Origin: Dehalococcoidia bacterium
GTDB taxonomy: Bacteria > Chloroflexota > Dehalococcoidia > Lucifugimonadales > UBA1123
DNA length: 47,529 nucleotides
NCBI GenBank assembly: GCA_009838465.1
Contig: VXRN01000022.1
Location: 1 to 47,529, forward strand
Reading direction: 5' to 3'
Part shown: positions 32,717 through 41,476 of the stretch, piece by piece
Position numbering within the stretch: position 1 is the first letter of the stretch
Layout: each line of letters starts with the position of its first letter
Notes under the pieces: model-generated
Told to the model about the DNA's origin: nothing
Seen by the model: only the letters and a program-made list of their open reading frames with translations
Databases searched by the model: none
Program-made: the position numbers and the translations under genes

Positions 32717-32801
32717 ACAGAAGTGGTATCGGGAAGTAACCGAAAGACCCTGGGGAGAGGGCGGTTTTTTCTTGACGTTCACATCCGCCTTGCTGACTTG
32801 C

Positions 32802-34652
32802 CTAGCCTCGTTCGCGCCGGCGAATGAGACGAGTCGGAGTGTCCGTGATATAGCCGGAGAGGTTCAGCGCCGTGTGAATGAGGCCGATGTGCGAGTACGC
32901 CTGCGGAAAGTTACCCAACTGGCGGTTAGTCGAGGGATCGAACATCTCCGCGAACAGGCCCAGGTGGTTGCAGTACCGCGTGATCATCTCGTGGAACAGG
33001 TCGAACGCCTTGTCGGTCTGCCCCGTGTAGATCAGGTTGCCCATCAGCCAGAAACTCAGCATCGTAAAGGCGCCCTCGGGCTGCGCATCGAGGCCGTCGT
33101 CCGTCTCTTCCGGGAGGTAGCGCCATACCAGCGGCCCGTCGGTCAGTTCCCGCTCGATGGCGTCGAGGTTCTGCCGCACGCGCGGATCTTCAGCGGGGAT
33201 GAAGCCGAAGAAAGGGATCGCCAGGTTGGAGGCGTCTAAGGCGTCGCTGCCGTACCGCTGCCGGAACGCCTGCTTCGACTTGCTCCATCCTAGGTCGAGT
33301 ATCTCCGTCTTGATGACAAACGCCGCCTGCGCCCAGCGTCGGTAGAGTCGTCTCTGCTCTACCGCCGCCGCGATGTACGCAGCAGTGTCCAGGGCCGCCC
33401 AGCACATCACCTTAGAATAGACGAAGCGCTGCGGCTCCCCTCGCACCTCCCAAACGCCGCGGTCGCGCCGATGCCAGTTCTTGATGACCACTTCGGCAAA
33501 GGAGCAGACCAGATCCCACGCCTCCTCCGGTATCTCGCCGTCCAGCACCAGCAGCGAGTGGATCGTCGAGATGACTTCGCCGAATACGTCCAGTTGCAGG
33601 TGGTCGGCGGCGCCATTGCCTATGCGCACGGGCCGGGAATCTTCGTAACCGCGCAGGTGACCGAGGATCTCTTCCTCGAGTGACGACGACTGTGTGATCC
33701 CATATAAGATGCGTGTGCGGCGGCGGCTCAGCTGGCACTGCTCCAGCAGCCAGTGGATGTAGTGGTCCGCCCCGTACACATCGCCAAGCCGGTAGAGGAC
33801 GTCCACTGTAAAGCTCGTGTCGCGCAGCCATGAGTAGCGGTAGTCCCAGTTCCGCGAGCCGCCGAGGGTCTCTGGCAGGCTGGTTGTCGGCGCGGCGACG
33901 ATGGCCCCGGTGCCGCGGTACATCATCAGGTGGAGCAGCAGGAATGATCGCACCACCTGCTCGCGCCACAGGCCGCCGTAGTGCATACCGGCCACGAGGT
34001 CCTGCCAGTATCTGCGGGTCAGTTGAAGCTTTTCCTGCGTACGGTACCGTTCCAGACTTGCCGGTCTGCCGCCGCCGTAAGCCAGTACGAAGATCACCGA
34101 CTCGCCCTGCGAAAGCGCGAACTCCCCCTTCACGCCATCAGCGTTTGCCGGCAGCGAGACGCTGCTAAGCAGCATCATGGTCTGCCCGCCGCCCTCAGTC
34201 TCGACTGCGGTGCCGCTGCCGTTGCTTCGGAGATGGCGAAGCGTCGGAACAGCGCGGGCGTAATCGTGGCGAGGCTCATAGTCACAGCGCATCTCTACGC
34301 TTCCGTCTGTGCATATAACGATGCGGTGAAGCTCCGGGGGGACGGCTGGATTCGTATCGGGCTTGCCGTCCCTGTCGTTATCCTGGATGGGCATGAAGTC
34401 GGTAATCTTCACGACGCCCGAGGGCGTTTTGAAGGTGGTCTCCAGGATGTTGGTGTCCTGCAAGTAAGCCTGGCCCGCGCCTGCGTATGCGCCGCTTGGC
34501 TGGATGCGGAACCGGCCGCCGATGTCCTCGTCGAGGATGGAGGCAAAGACGCTGGGCGAGTCGAATCGCGGCAGGCAGCACCAGTCAACGGAGCCGTCAG
34601 CGCCCACCAGCGCCGCGGAGGACATATCGCCAATCAGTCCGTAGTCGTACAT
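32802..34652 (-). CDS. Glycoside hydrolase family 15 protein (trehalase or glucoamylase type)
   Basis: A 616-residue GH15 protein: an N-terminal beta-sandwich (residues 1-220, opening YDYGLIGDMSSAALVGADGS and then VDWCCLPRFDSPSVFA) and a C-terminal (alpha/alpha)6 barrel with RNWDYRYSWLRD at residues 267-278, a family hallmark. No signal peptide is visible, so it is probably intracellular. Family members cleave alpha-glucosides: glucoamylase, isomaltose glucohydrolase, or trehalase in Actinobacteria and Thermoplasmata. Being divergent from otsB and next to otsA, trehalase is the favoured reading. AGGAGG lies four bases before the minus-strand ATG. The final RLIRRRERG is an unusually basic tail. 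Confidence 0.9.
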   Translation of the reverse strand: MYDYGLIGDMSSAALVGADGSVDWCCLPRFDSPSVFASILDEDIGGRFRIQPSGAYAGAGQAYLQDTNILETTFKTPSGVVKITDFMPIQDNDRDGKPDTNPAVPPELHRIVICTDGSVEMRCDYEPRHDYARAVPTLRHLRSNGSGTAVETEGGGQTMMLLSSVSLPANADGVKGEFALSQGESVIFVLAYGGGRPASLERYRTQEKLQLTRRYWQDLVAGMHYGGLWREQVVRSFLLLHLMMYRGTGAIVAAPTTSLPETLGGSRNWDYRYSWLRDTSFTVDVLYRLGDVYGADHYIHWLLEQCQLSRRRTRILYGITQSSSLEEEILGHLRGYEDSRPVRIGNGAADHLQLDVFGEVISTIHSLLVLDGEIPEEAWDLVCSFAEVVIKNWHRRDRGVWEVRGEPQRFVYSKVMCWAALDTAAYIAAAVEQRRLYRRWAQAAFVIKTEILDLGWSKSKQAFRQRYGSDALDASNLAIPFFGFIPAEDPRVRQNLDAIERELTDGPLVWRYLPEETDDGLDAQPEGAFTMLSFWLMGNLIYTGQTDKAFDLFHEMITRYCNHLGLFAEMFDPSTNRQLGNFPQAYSHIGLIHTALNLSGYITDTPTRLIRRRERG

Positions 34653-34766
34653 GATGCCTCCTAGAGGTCAAGTGCATGGCATTTGCGCCATTCTACCATC
34701 CCATAGCCGCCACACCTACCCTGCGCTACAATGCTCTCACCACTCCCAAACTGGCAGATGTAACCG

Positions 34767-35591
34767 ATGACTATTCCGCCTCGTGCCCTCGACCAACAGG
34801 ACGCTTTCTCCCAAGTCCTGAACGCAGACCGTGTGGGTCTGTTCAGCGACTTCGATGGAACTCTCACTCCCATATTCAATGACCCTCGGGACACGGTACT
34901 GTCTCCGGTGATGAAGGATACGCTAAGCGAGTTGTCCAGGAAGCTGGATCTGGTGGCGGTGGTGTCTGGGAGGGATCTGAGAACTCTGCGGGAGATGGTG
35001 GGACTGAAGAGTGTGACGTATGTCGGAAATCACGGACTGGAAGTGCGGAAAGCCGGAGCAGAGCAAGTGGAGCGCGAGGCGCGGGTCACGGACGGCCTCC
35101 TAGAAGATGTCGAGAAGGGAGTGGCGGGTATTGTAGTCTCTGGGTTATCCCTAGAGGACAAAGGTATGAGTGTGGCGGCGCACTACAGGAACGCCCCCGA
35201 TCCCACGGCGGTGCGGTCTGCTCTGTCGCAAATGTTGAAGTCCCTGGCTATCGACCGTGGTCTGGAGATCAGGGAAGGCAAGATGGTTTTGGAGATCGGA
35301 CCCGGCGCAGGGGTGAACAAAGGCACAGCCGTGGATCGGTTGGCGCGAGAGTTCGAGTTGACGGGGGCGATATTTCTTGGGGACGACGTGACGGATTGCG
35401 ACGCCTTCGATGCGTTGCACGAACTTGTCCGTGCAGGATGTCTGAAGGGAGCGGCGGTAGCCGTTGTGGACAGGGAAACGCCGGAAGCAGTGCTGAAGAA
35501 AGCGGACTATTGCCTGTTGGGGCCGGGGGAAGTGGAGGAGTTCCTGCGCTGGGTGGCTTACGAGTCGCCAAGAGCGGCAATGAAGCTGTAA
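34767..35591 (+). CDS. otsB: Trehalose-6-phosphate phosphatase
   Basis: OtsB removes the phosphate from trehalose-6-phosphate to give trehalose. The 274-residue HAD-superfamily protein has motif I DFDGTLT at residues 28-34 (nucleophile Asp28), motif II VVSGRDL, YVGNHGLE, a conserved LEIGPGAGVNKGTAVDRL, and motif IV LGDDVTDCDAFDAL. Length is normal. It is divergent from the GH15 gene (114 bases between starts, with a TACAAT at 34727-34732 as possible -10). Its last 34 bases overlap the convergent otsA gene on the other strand. Confidence 0.95.
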   Translation: MTIPPRALDQQDAFSQVLNADRVGLFSDFDGTLTPIFNDPRDTVLSPVMKDTLSELSRKLDLVAVVSGRDLRTLREMVGLKSVTYVGNHGLEVRKAGAEQVEREARVTDGLLEDVEKGVAGIVVSGLSLEDKGMSVAAHYRNAPDPTAVRSALSQMLKSLAIDRGLEIREGKMVLEIGPGAGVNKGTAVDRLAREFELTGAIFLGDDVTDCDAFDALHELVRAGCLKGAAVAVVDRETPEAVLKKADYCLLGPGEVEEFLRWVAYESPRAAMKL

Positions 35592-36955
35592 GACCAGTCG
35601 CGGGCGGTATGGCCGCTTACGTCCGTGAACAGCGCCTCCCAGCGGCGCTGCCGTTCGGACCTGGGCATGGTCAGGGCACGGTGGATGGTCGAAGCCGTCC
35701 CTTGGAAGTCATAAGGGTTGATCATCAGGGCCTCACGCATAGACTCCGCGGCACCGCAGAAACGGGAAAGCACCAGGACACCGGGATCGGAGGTCTGGGA
35801 AGCTATGAATTCCTTGGCGACCAGGTTCATTCCGTCCCGCAGGGGGGTCACGAGGCAGGCGTCGGCCTCCTGGTAGAGATGGGTCAGGTCCTGCTGGGAA
35901 TGAGAGCGATGCAGAGGGTGTATCGGCATCCAATCAGCCTCTCCGAACCTGCCATTGATCCTGCCGGCCAGTGAGTCAACTTGCTCACGCTCCTCCGCAT
36001 ACTCGGGGATGTTGATCCGGCTGGGCGCCGAGATCTGGACGAGGGTGACGCGACCGACCATCTCCGGGTAGTTCTCCAACAGCCGCTCTATGGCCTGCAT
36101 CCGGTGTATGATTCCCTTCGTATAGTCGAGTCTGTCCACCCCGATAAGTAGCTGTCTGTCTTTTGGGAAGTCCTCCAGGAAACGGCTGACTGGCGTCGGG
36201 ACTTGGCTCAGGGCCATCTCGCGGAAGGCTTCGACGTCGGCGCCGACAGGGAACGAACGCGCCCTCAGGGTTCTGTCCTGATGGTGTACGGTGTCGCCGA
36301 TGAGCGCTGCCCCGAGCTCATCACCCAAGGACTCCTGAAGGTTACGGACATATCTTCGAGTCTGAAGACCTACGAGATCGTAGTCAAAGAGGCAGGTAAG
36401 CAACTGTCGGGCCCAGGGCAGGATGCCGAAGATCTCAGCGGGAGGGAACGGAATGTGAAGGAAGAACCCAAGCCTGCCCGTCCACCCCAGCCTGCGAAGT
36501 TCGCTACCCAGGGGGATGAGGTGGTAGTCGTGGACCCACACCAGGTCGTCGGGCCTCAGCAGATCTATGAGGGCGTCGGCATACTTCCAGTTTACGGTAC
36601 GGTACACCCCGTAGCTATCGTAGTTGATTACGGTCTTACGCGGAAAGCCGTGAAGGAGCGGCCAGAGAGTCTGGTTAGAGAAGTCGTCGTAGAAGCCGCC
36701 AACTTCATCCCTGGAAAGGGACACGGAGGCCAGTTTGATGCCCTCGACCTCTGTGATCTTCGCAGGTGCGGCACCTTCCTGGCCATCTGGCTTTCCGTCC
36801 CACCCCATCCAGATGCCTCCAGATGCCTCGAGGAAGGGACGCAGGCTGCTCACCAGTCCTCCGACCGGTAGGGCGCGCCTCTCCTCCGCGCTGGGACGCG
36901 CGAATATAGAAGGGGCCCTGTTAGAGACTACTACTACTCTACCTTCGCTACCCAT
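35558..36955 (-). CDS. otsA: Trehalose-6-phosphate synthase
   Basis: OtsA (GT20) joins UDP- or GDP-glucose and glucose-6-phosphate into trehalose-6-phosphate. The 465-residue protein shows the expected N-terminal VVVVSNRAP and GGLVSSL, the acceptor-side [18 protein letters not shown], the sugar-nucleotide region [11 protein letters not shown], and the late [15 protein letters not shown]. Length is usual. It converges on otsB with a 34-base overlap of the 3' ends, an odd layout for two enzymes of one pathway. The two transcripts could form antisense RNA. Trehalose here probably serves as an osmolyte or stress protectant. Confidence 0.95.
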   Translation of the reverse strand: MGSEGRVVVVSNRAPSIFARPSAEERRALPVGGLVSSLRPFLEASGGIWMGWDGKPDGQEGAAPAKITEVEGIKLASVSLSRDEVGGFYDDFSNQTLWPLLHGFPRKTVINYDSYGVYRTVNWKYADALIDLLRPDDLVWVHDYHLIPLGSELRRLGWTGRLGFFLHIPFPPAEIFGILPWARQLLTCLFDYDLVGLQTRRYVRNLQESLGDELGAALIGDTVHHQDRTLRARSFPVGADVEAFREMALSQVPTPVSRFLEDFPKDRQLLIGVDRLDYTKGIIHRMQAIERLLENYPEMVGRVTLVQISAPSRINIPEYAEEREQVDSLAGRINGRFGEADWMPIHPLHRSHSQQDLTHLYQEADACLVTPLRDGMNLVAKEFIASQTSDPGVLVLSRFCGAAESMREALMINPYDFQGTASTIHRALTMPRSERQRRWEALFTDVSGHTARDWSYSFIAALGDS

Positions 36956-37341
36956 GATCGCTCCAAAGGCCCAAGTCCGCCACCGGTGTGGAGCGGCCCC
37001 AAAGCACCGCCGCCATACGGGTCTTTATCCCGATTCTACCCTTAGACCGACGGAACTCGCAAGTTAATGCATGAATTAGAATATTTCGGAAAATCGAAGG
37101 CTCTGTCCTCTGGATGTCAGGGGCTTTCGTTTTCTCCTCGTCTTCGATCCTTCGTTCGCCCTTAGCCTGTCGAAGGGTCACCCGTTCATGGTTCGACAAG
37201 CTCACTACGAACGTACTTGGTTTAACTGGTTGATAATCGAAAGACACTGTCTTGGTACTTAACGCTGTTGCCCACTGCCGCCCGCTGCCATTACAATTAA
37301 AGGTGCTGGAAGCGTCCCCACCATCCTCGAACTTCACAGAC
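36956..37341. other. Intergenic region between otsA and tRNA-Ser
   Basis: About 385 bases. The only recognised element is the 88-bp inverted repeat copy at 37153-37240. A 146-codon minus frame (36948-37388) runs through this repeat and into the tRNA, so it is not a gene. Confidence 0.5.
37153..37240 (-). repeat. 88-bp dispersed repeat, right copy (inverted copy of 32629-32716)
   Basis: The reverse complement matches 32629-32716 at about 82 of 88 positions. Differences are scattered substitutions only, so the two copies are not recent duplicates. It is about 100 bases before tRNA-Ser. Confidence 0.8.
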
Positions 37342-37432
37342 GGAGGGGTGGCCGAGTGGACGAAGGCACCTGTCTTGAAAACAGGCATACGTTAATCGCG
37401 TATCATGGGTTCGAATCCCATCCCCTCCGCCA
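37342..37432 (+). tRNA. tRNA-Ser (anticodon UGA)
   Basis: The acceptor arms GGAGGGG (37342-37348) and CCCCTCC (37422-37428) pair perfectly, followed by G and an encoded CCA. The D-arm reads TGGCCGAGTGGA. The anticodon stem CCTGT/ACAGG encloses CTTGAAA, anticodon TGA. A long variable arm (CATACG...CGTATC) and the T-arm TGGGTTCGAATCCCA complete a class II serine tRNA. It decodes UCN-type Ser codons. An integrase gene starts about 150 bases downstream, so the 3' end of this tRNA is the probable insertion site of the island. Confidence 0.97.
37410..37432 (+). other. Probable attL/attB core at the tRNA-Ser 3' end
   Basis: P4-type integrases usually recombine at the T-loop/acceptor end of a tRNA, here within GTTCGAATCCCATCCCC and on to CCA. 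The element restores the tRNA 3' end, so a copy of this sequence should mark the far end of the island. I did not find such a copy within the window, so the right end lies beyond 47529. Confidence 0.5.
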
Positions 37433-37579
37433 AATCCCATCCCCGTTTCTTCCTCTGAGTTCTCATTTTCTTTCATTTCATAGCTGTTTCCTTGTCAAGT
37501 GATCCTTGTAAGTGCCCGACAGTTACTGTAAAATCTCACATTAGATGTGGGAAAAATTGATGTAAATGTGGGAGAGAAA

Positions 37580-38752
37580 ATGGCGACACTGACTGCGGCC
37601 CGCGCGAAGGCGATCAGAGACCCAGGGAAACACCGAGCAGACAAAGGACTCTATTTGGATGTTCGCTCAGCCACTTCTAAGTCCTGGGTGCAAAGAATCA
37701 CAATTTTCGGCAGGCGTAGAGACATAGGATTGGGCAGTTACCCTGCCATCTCTCTAGCTCAGGCGAGAAAACAAGCGGCTGAGAATCGGGCGACTGTTGC
37801 GGAGGGGCGTGATCCCACTGTGAAAGAGGTCAAGGTCGTCATCCCGACTTTTCGTGAGGCGGCATACATGGCGCACGAGACTCATTTGCCACGCTGGAAG
37901 AATCCTAAGCACACCAAGGAATGGATTCGGACCCTTGAAAGGCACGCCTTCCCTGTCATTGGCGGCAAACCAATTGATTCCATCGGGGTCGTGGATGTTC
38001 TCGGGGTGTTAACCCCTATCTGGTCAAAAGTCCCTGAAACCGCGCGGCGGGTGAGGCAGCGTATGAGGACGGTGTTCAAATGGGCAATGGCGCATGACTT
38101 CATTGACCTCAACCCTGCGGGGGAAGCGATAGAAGGCGCACTGCCGCCAATGCGTAGAATCGTCAATGGACATAGGAAAGCCCTCCCATATCAGCAAGTC
38201 CCCGACGCGATTCTGAAGATTCGCAGTTCGGAGGCGTGGCCAGCGACGAAGTTAGCGTTCGAGTTTCTGATCCTTACGGCGTGCAGGTCGGGCGAGGTGC
38301 GCAGTGCGATGTGGTCGGAGATCGATGTCGGGGCGCGGTTGTGGACTATACCGGCAGAGCGCATGAAAGCAAGGAAAGAACACCGCGTGCCGTTATCCGC
38401 CTCCGCGCTAACCTTGTTGGAAAGCGCGCGAGAATTTAGGGATTCGACGGGCCTGGTCTTCCCGAGTCCCCAAGGGAAGATGCTGAGCGACAATGCGCTG
38501 TCTCTACGAGCCCGAAAGGATAAGCTCGGGGCTGTACCGCACGGTTTCCGATCTTCTTTCCGAGATTGGGCGGCTGAATGTACGTCGGCGTCTCATGCGG
38601 CAATGGAACTGAGCCTTGCACACAGTGTCGGTTCAGAAGTTGAACGGAGCTATGCGCGTAGCGACTTACTCGAACAGCGACGGGAATTGATGGAGGCGTG
38701 GGGAGACTACATCTGTTCAAGTGATCCAGTGACTGGCTCTCAGTCCTGCTAA
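37580..38752 (+). CDS. P4-type tyrosine integrase (DUF4102 family)
   Basis: A 390-residue site-specific recombinase. The N-terminal DUF4102/arm-binding region includes DKGLYLDVRSATSKSW and IGLGSYPAISLAQARKQA, the phage P4 integrase signature. A core-binding helical domain follows (about 90-190), then the catalytic domain with Arg236 in TACRSGEVR, His321/Arg324 in PHGFRSSFRDW, His348 in SLAHSVGSEVE and nucleophile Tyr358 in VERSYARSDL. All catalytic residues are present, so it is probably active. ATG 37580 has GGGAGAG upstream; an in-frame GTG at 37547 is the alternative start. It lies just downstream of tRNA-Ser in the orientation typical of tRNA-integrated islands. Confidence 0.93.
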   Translation: MATLTAARAKAIRDPGKHRADKGLYLDVRSATSKSWVQRITIFGRRRDIGLGSYPAISLAQARKQAAENRATVAEGRDPTVKEVKVVIPTFREAAYMAHETHLPRWKNPKHTKEWIRTLERHAFPVIGGKPIDSIGVVDVLGVLTPIWSKVPETARRVRQRMRTVFKWAMAHDFIDLNPAGEAIEGALPPMRRIVNGHRKALPYQQVPDAILKIRSSEAWPATKLAFEFLILTACRSGEVRSAMWSEIDVGARLWTIPAERMKARKEHRVPLSASALTLLESAREFRDSTGLVFPSPQGKMLSDNALSLRARKDKLGAVPHGFRSSFRDWAAECTSASHAAMELSLAHSVGSEVERSYARSDLLEQRRELMEAWGDYICSSDPVTGSQSC

Positions 38753-38762
38753 CTTTCCGTCC

Positions 38763-39197
38763 TTATGCGTTCCCATTCCACGTTGCTGTATAAACAGCAT
38801 CAATTGCTACCTTCGCATAAGTGGCTGTCTGAACTACGCTCGCTGTAAACCACCTGTCATCGCCGCCAGTCGTGAGTTTTGCAGATGTGGGGTATGCGTC
38901 CTCTGGGACGATAAGATTCCCCTTGGTAACTTCGCACTGCGTCGGATGACTAAGCAATCTCTGGCTGGTAGATGCGTGGACGAAGCCTGTCCTCAGCCCA
39001 CGTATGGGGAACGCCGACTGAATTAGCCACGAAACGGATGTTGCTACTTTTTCCTCTCTAGCTCGGGGATCCCTCATATCACATTCGGCAACATGGTCAG
39101 TGGCTGACACCTCTTCGGTTCGCGTATGTCCGAGGGCAGCCCGACGGTAGATCCAAGTTTTGCCATTGTCGAAACGAGACTTCAGATTCTGCTCCAC
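38763..39197 (-). CDS. Unknown 144-residue protein (weak call)
   Basis: This open frame converges on the integrase gene. I do not recognise a family. It reads as a plausible soluble protein with RTGFVHASTSQRLLSHPTQC in the middle and Thr/Ala-rich C-terminal strands. The only start is a GTG at 39197 without a good ribosome binding site, and a stop in the same frame lies a few codons upstream. It may be a remnant of a longer gene. Confidence 0.35.
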   Translation of the reverse strand: MEQNLKSRFDNGKTWIYRRAALGHTRTEEVSATDHVAECDMRDPRAREEKVATSVSWLIQSAFPIRGLRTGFVHASTSQRLLSHPTQCEVTKGNLIVPEDAYPTSAKLTTGGDDRWFTASVVQTATYAKVAIDAVYTATWNGNA

Positions 39198-39595
39198 ACG
39201 TGTGTGTAAATGCTAAGGCAACGCTCCCGTAGTGGCTCAGGGGTCAATCAAATTCCACAGAAATCGGAGACCGTCGGACGTGAGAGTAGTCCCAAACCTA
39301 AACGCCCTCAGACGGCGCGGGACATCACTCTTCGTCAAAACGGTTCTGCTACCAACGTATCGCCAGTATCGTAGGCGGATTCGGATGTGCCACTCATTCT
39401 CAGACCTGGCTTGACGTGCGGGCGTCTGGGCCTTTATGTTGGTCGCGGACTCGGCACAAGTCCACAGCATCTATATCACCACATCATGGCGTTGGCTATC
39501 GGCGTGGGCGTGGTTAACGCGCCCCCTCTGGGCTGACGCCGGATGCGGTGACTTGTGCCGAGTAGCCACATTCCCAAGCCAGGAGGGGGCTACTT
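39198..39595. other. Intergenic stretch in the island, nothing firm
   Basis: About 400 bases. Open frames exist on both strands (39232-39414 plus, 39237-39470 minus), neither with a ribosome binding site or motif. The minus frame has a protein-like end (TLTSDGLRFLWNLIDP) and could be a gene fragment. The right end carries the GGAGGGGG ribosome binding site of the next gene. Confidence 0.35.
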
Positions 39596-41002
39596 ATGAC
39601 CGAAGCAATCTTGATGATTTTGGCGTTGGCGGTGTTCGCGGGGATGGTAGCGTCGACTGTGACGGTTATCATCGGATTCAAGAGCAAGCGGTGGCGTCCA
39701 GCAATAATCTCAGGGTCGGCGTTGGGCGGACTGTTCATTGTATTCCTGATCTTCGCGGGCGCGACGGGTCAGATGGAGGAGCTTGAAAACGAGACAGATC
39801 CCGCGGAACAGGCCGTCCTGCCCACAGCCGCGCCGAGTTCCAATCCGACACCTATAGCGGCGTTAATCCCCAATCCGACACCTATCCCACCTGTCTCCGT
39901 TGGCGGACTCGGCGTTAGCCGTGATGAAGTTCAACGGCGATTCGAGCAAGCATTCCAACACCGGAATCTCGCCTTCGAAGCTAGTGAGTCCACCGATGGT
40001 ACGCCTACCGCATACGGAGTCTTTGACAATAAACGGACAGGTGTGATTCTGGAAGGCGCGGATGAACTGTACGAAGCATCCCTGTTATTTACCATTGCAG
40101 GTGGTTCCCAGGAAGACTTCCAAGACCAAATGGACGCGGTATTTCTGCTAGGGGATTTGGTAATTCCTGAATGGGAGGGACGCAGTGATTGGTTGCATGA
40201 GGTTCTTGCCTTCCTTGCGGAACATGACGTTGCTGACTTTGAGACCATGCAGGGTGATAAGCGCATAGCATTCTCCTACGCTCCAAGCACGGCACAAGCC
40301 TTGTTCACGATTGAACTTCAATCCGACGTCGTCCTCAAATCAACGCCTGTGCCTGTCTCTGTCGGCGGACTTGGCATTAGCCGCGCAGAAGCCCAAGAGT
40401 CCTTTGAGGGTATTGGATACAGCTTCGGGCCTACTATCTCAAGCGTTGACGGCCAACCTCAGACCGTCGCCTTCGGTTACAGCGATAAGCTGATGATTGT
40501 TATGGCGGGTGCGGACGACAACCTTGTTACGGGCATGGTGAGCGGAGATATTGTCGACACGCCTAGCGAAACAGCTATCGCCATGGCGCTTCTCGCGCAG
40601 ACTCTCATGCCGGACGAGTTTGAAAGCGTTGTACAGTGGCTTACCGACACGATGACGAAAATCACAAGCGATACTGCTAGGTATATGGAGAAGGAACTCG
40701 TACAGACCTACGGGGGCAGGCAACTAACATTCAGCACTATGTCAACGGAGCTTACAGGCCAAGTGATGTTCAAGATCGATTCGCCTGCGAACCCTATTCA
40801 GACAACCGAGATGCGGTCCATGGAACCTGAGTTCGATTGCGCTACGGTAACGCGGGTGTATTGGCTTGTACGCAACGTAGGAGATCATCAGGCCGCGGTG
40901 TTGAGCGTTTGGGATGAGTTGGTCCGAACGAATCCCAATGCGGATTTCGGCGCGGAAACAGCGACGCGGATAGTGGAAGAGTGCGGCATAGAATCACCTT
41001 AG
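39596..41002 (+). CDS. Membrane-anchored protein with two tandem copies of an unknown domain
   Basis: A 468-residue protein. Two hydrophobic segments lie near residues 4-27 and 36-57, followed by an acidic, Pro/Thr-rich linker (NPTPIAALIPNPTPIPP). Two related domains follow, each introduced by PVSVGGLGxSRxE: one from about residue 100, SVGGLGVSRDEVQRRFE, the second from about residue 252, SVGGLGISRAEAQESFE. Each copy continues with a TAYGVFDNKRTGVILEGAD or TVAFGYSDKLMIVMAGAD strand pair. A short C-terminal domain with two Cys (FDCATV, EECGIE) ends the protein. I know no such family. GGAGGGGG precedes the ATG. The layout suggests an anchored extracellular sensor or binding protein. Confidence 0.75.
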   Translation: MTEAILMILALAVFAGMVASTVTVIIGFKSKRWRPAIISGSALGGLFIVFLIFAGATGQMEELENETDPAEQAVLPTAAPSSNPTPIAALIPNPTPIPPVSVGGLGVSRDEVQRRFEQAFQHRNLAFEASESTDGTPTAYGVFDNKRTGVILEGADELYEASLLFTIAGGSQEDFQDQMDAVFLLGDLVIPEWEGRSDWLHEVLAFLAEHDVADFETMQGDKRIAFSYAPSTAQALFTIELQSDVVLKSTPVPVSVGGLGISRAEAQESFEGIGYSFGPTISSVDGQPQTVAFGYSDKLMIVMAGADDNLVTGMVSGDIVDTPSETAIAMALLAQTLMPDEFESVVQWLTDTMTKITSDTARYMEKELVQTYGGRQLTFSTMSTELTGQVMFKIDSPANPIQTTEMRSMEPEFDCATVTRVYWLVRNVGDHQAAVLSVWDELVRTNPNADFGAETATRIVEECGIESP

Positions 41003-41014
41003 AGGGGAGTGACC

Positions 41015-41209
41015 ATGCCATTCAAACAACGACTGAAATTCTGGTCGATAGCGGTGGGGGTGATCCTGTTCGTCGTCTTCTGCTTCATGTTCCCACCTGT
41101 AGGCGGTACGATAATCGGCATAGGCGTGTTCGTATGGCTTATCGTACATAGGTCAAGGCAAGCGAAGGCAGAGGAAGAGGCCGCCAAGAGATACACTCAC
41201 GACGATTAG
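41015..41209 (+). CDS. Small two-helix membrane protein
   Basis: A 64-residue protein with two hydrophobic segments, around FWSIAVGVILFVVFCFMF and GGTIIGIGVFVWLIV, and a charged C-terminal tail rich in Lys, Glu and Ala. It starts 12 bases after the two-repeat protein, and GAGGGGAG at 41002-41009 fixes the ATG at 41015. The two genes are likely cotranscribed, so it may be an accessory membrane subunit. Unknown family. Confidence 0.6.
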   Translation: MPFKQRLKFWSIAVGVILFVVFCFMFPPVGGTIIGIGVFVWLIVHRSRQAKAEEEAAKRYTHDD

Positions 41210-41403
41210 AGTTGGATGCCCTTCCTCTGCTGTTCCTCTATCCACAGCACGGCCACATCATGCGCGACCGCCCTTGAGCGTTCATCGCGCTCGAACTGGC
41301 CGTCGAAATGTTCATACGCGAACAGCCGGGCGGGTTCGTAAACGGACAGGTACACGTCTGTCAGATGTTCGATGTCTTTGATCTGTTCTTTGGTTCGTTT
41401 CAT
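41206..41403 (-). CDS. Small unknown acidic protein
   Basis: A 65-residue, charged, probably helical protein (MKRTKEQIKDIEHLTDVYLS...WIEEQQRKGIQL). No family recognised. The minus-strand ATG at 41403 has an AGGTG sequence upstream. Its stop overlaps that of the preceding plus-strand gene by four bases. It is divergent from the first basic-paralogue gene, a layout that recurs at the third and fourth copies. Confidence 0.5.
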   Translation of the reverse strand: MKRTKEQIKDIEHLTDVYLSVYEPARLFAYEHFDGQFERDERSRAVAHDVAVLWIEEQQRKGIQL

Positions 41404-41476
41404 GGCTTCACCTATCCGAACAGCATAGCAGAGATTCGACTTGACAGGATCACGCCAAGGACGTAAGCATCAAAGC

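Noticed and set aside
36948-37388. 146-codon minus-strand frame across otsA upstream, repeat and tRNA-Ser
   Set aside because: It overlaps a certain tRNA gene and the 88-bp repeat, and is not protein-like.
39222-39300. tRNA-like string (GTAGTGGCTCAGGGGTCAA)
   Set aside because: It resembles a D-arm, but no acceptor, anticodon or T-arm can be paired around it.
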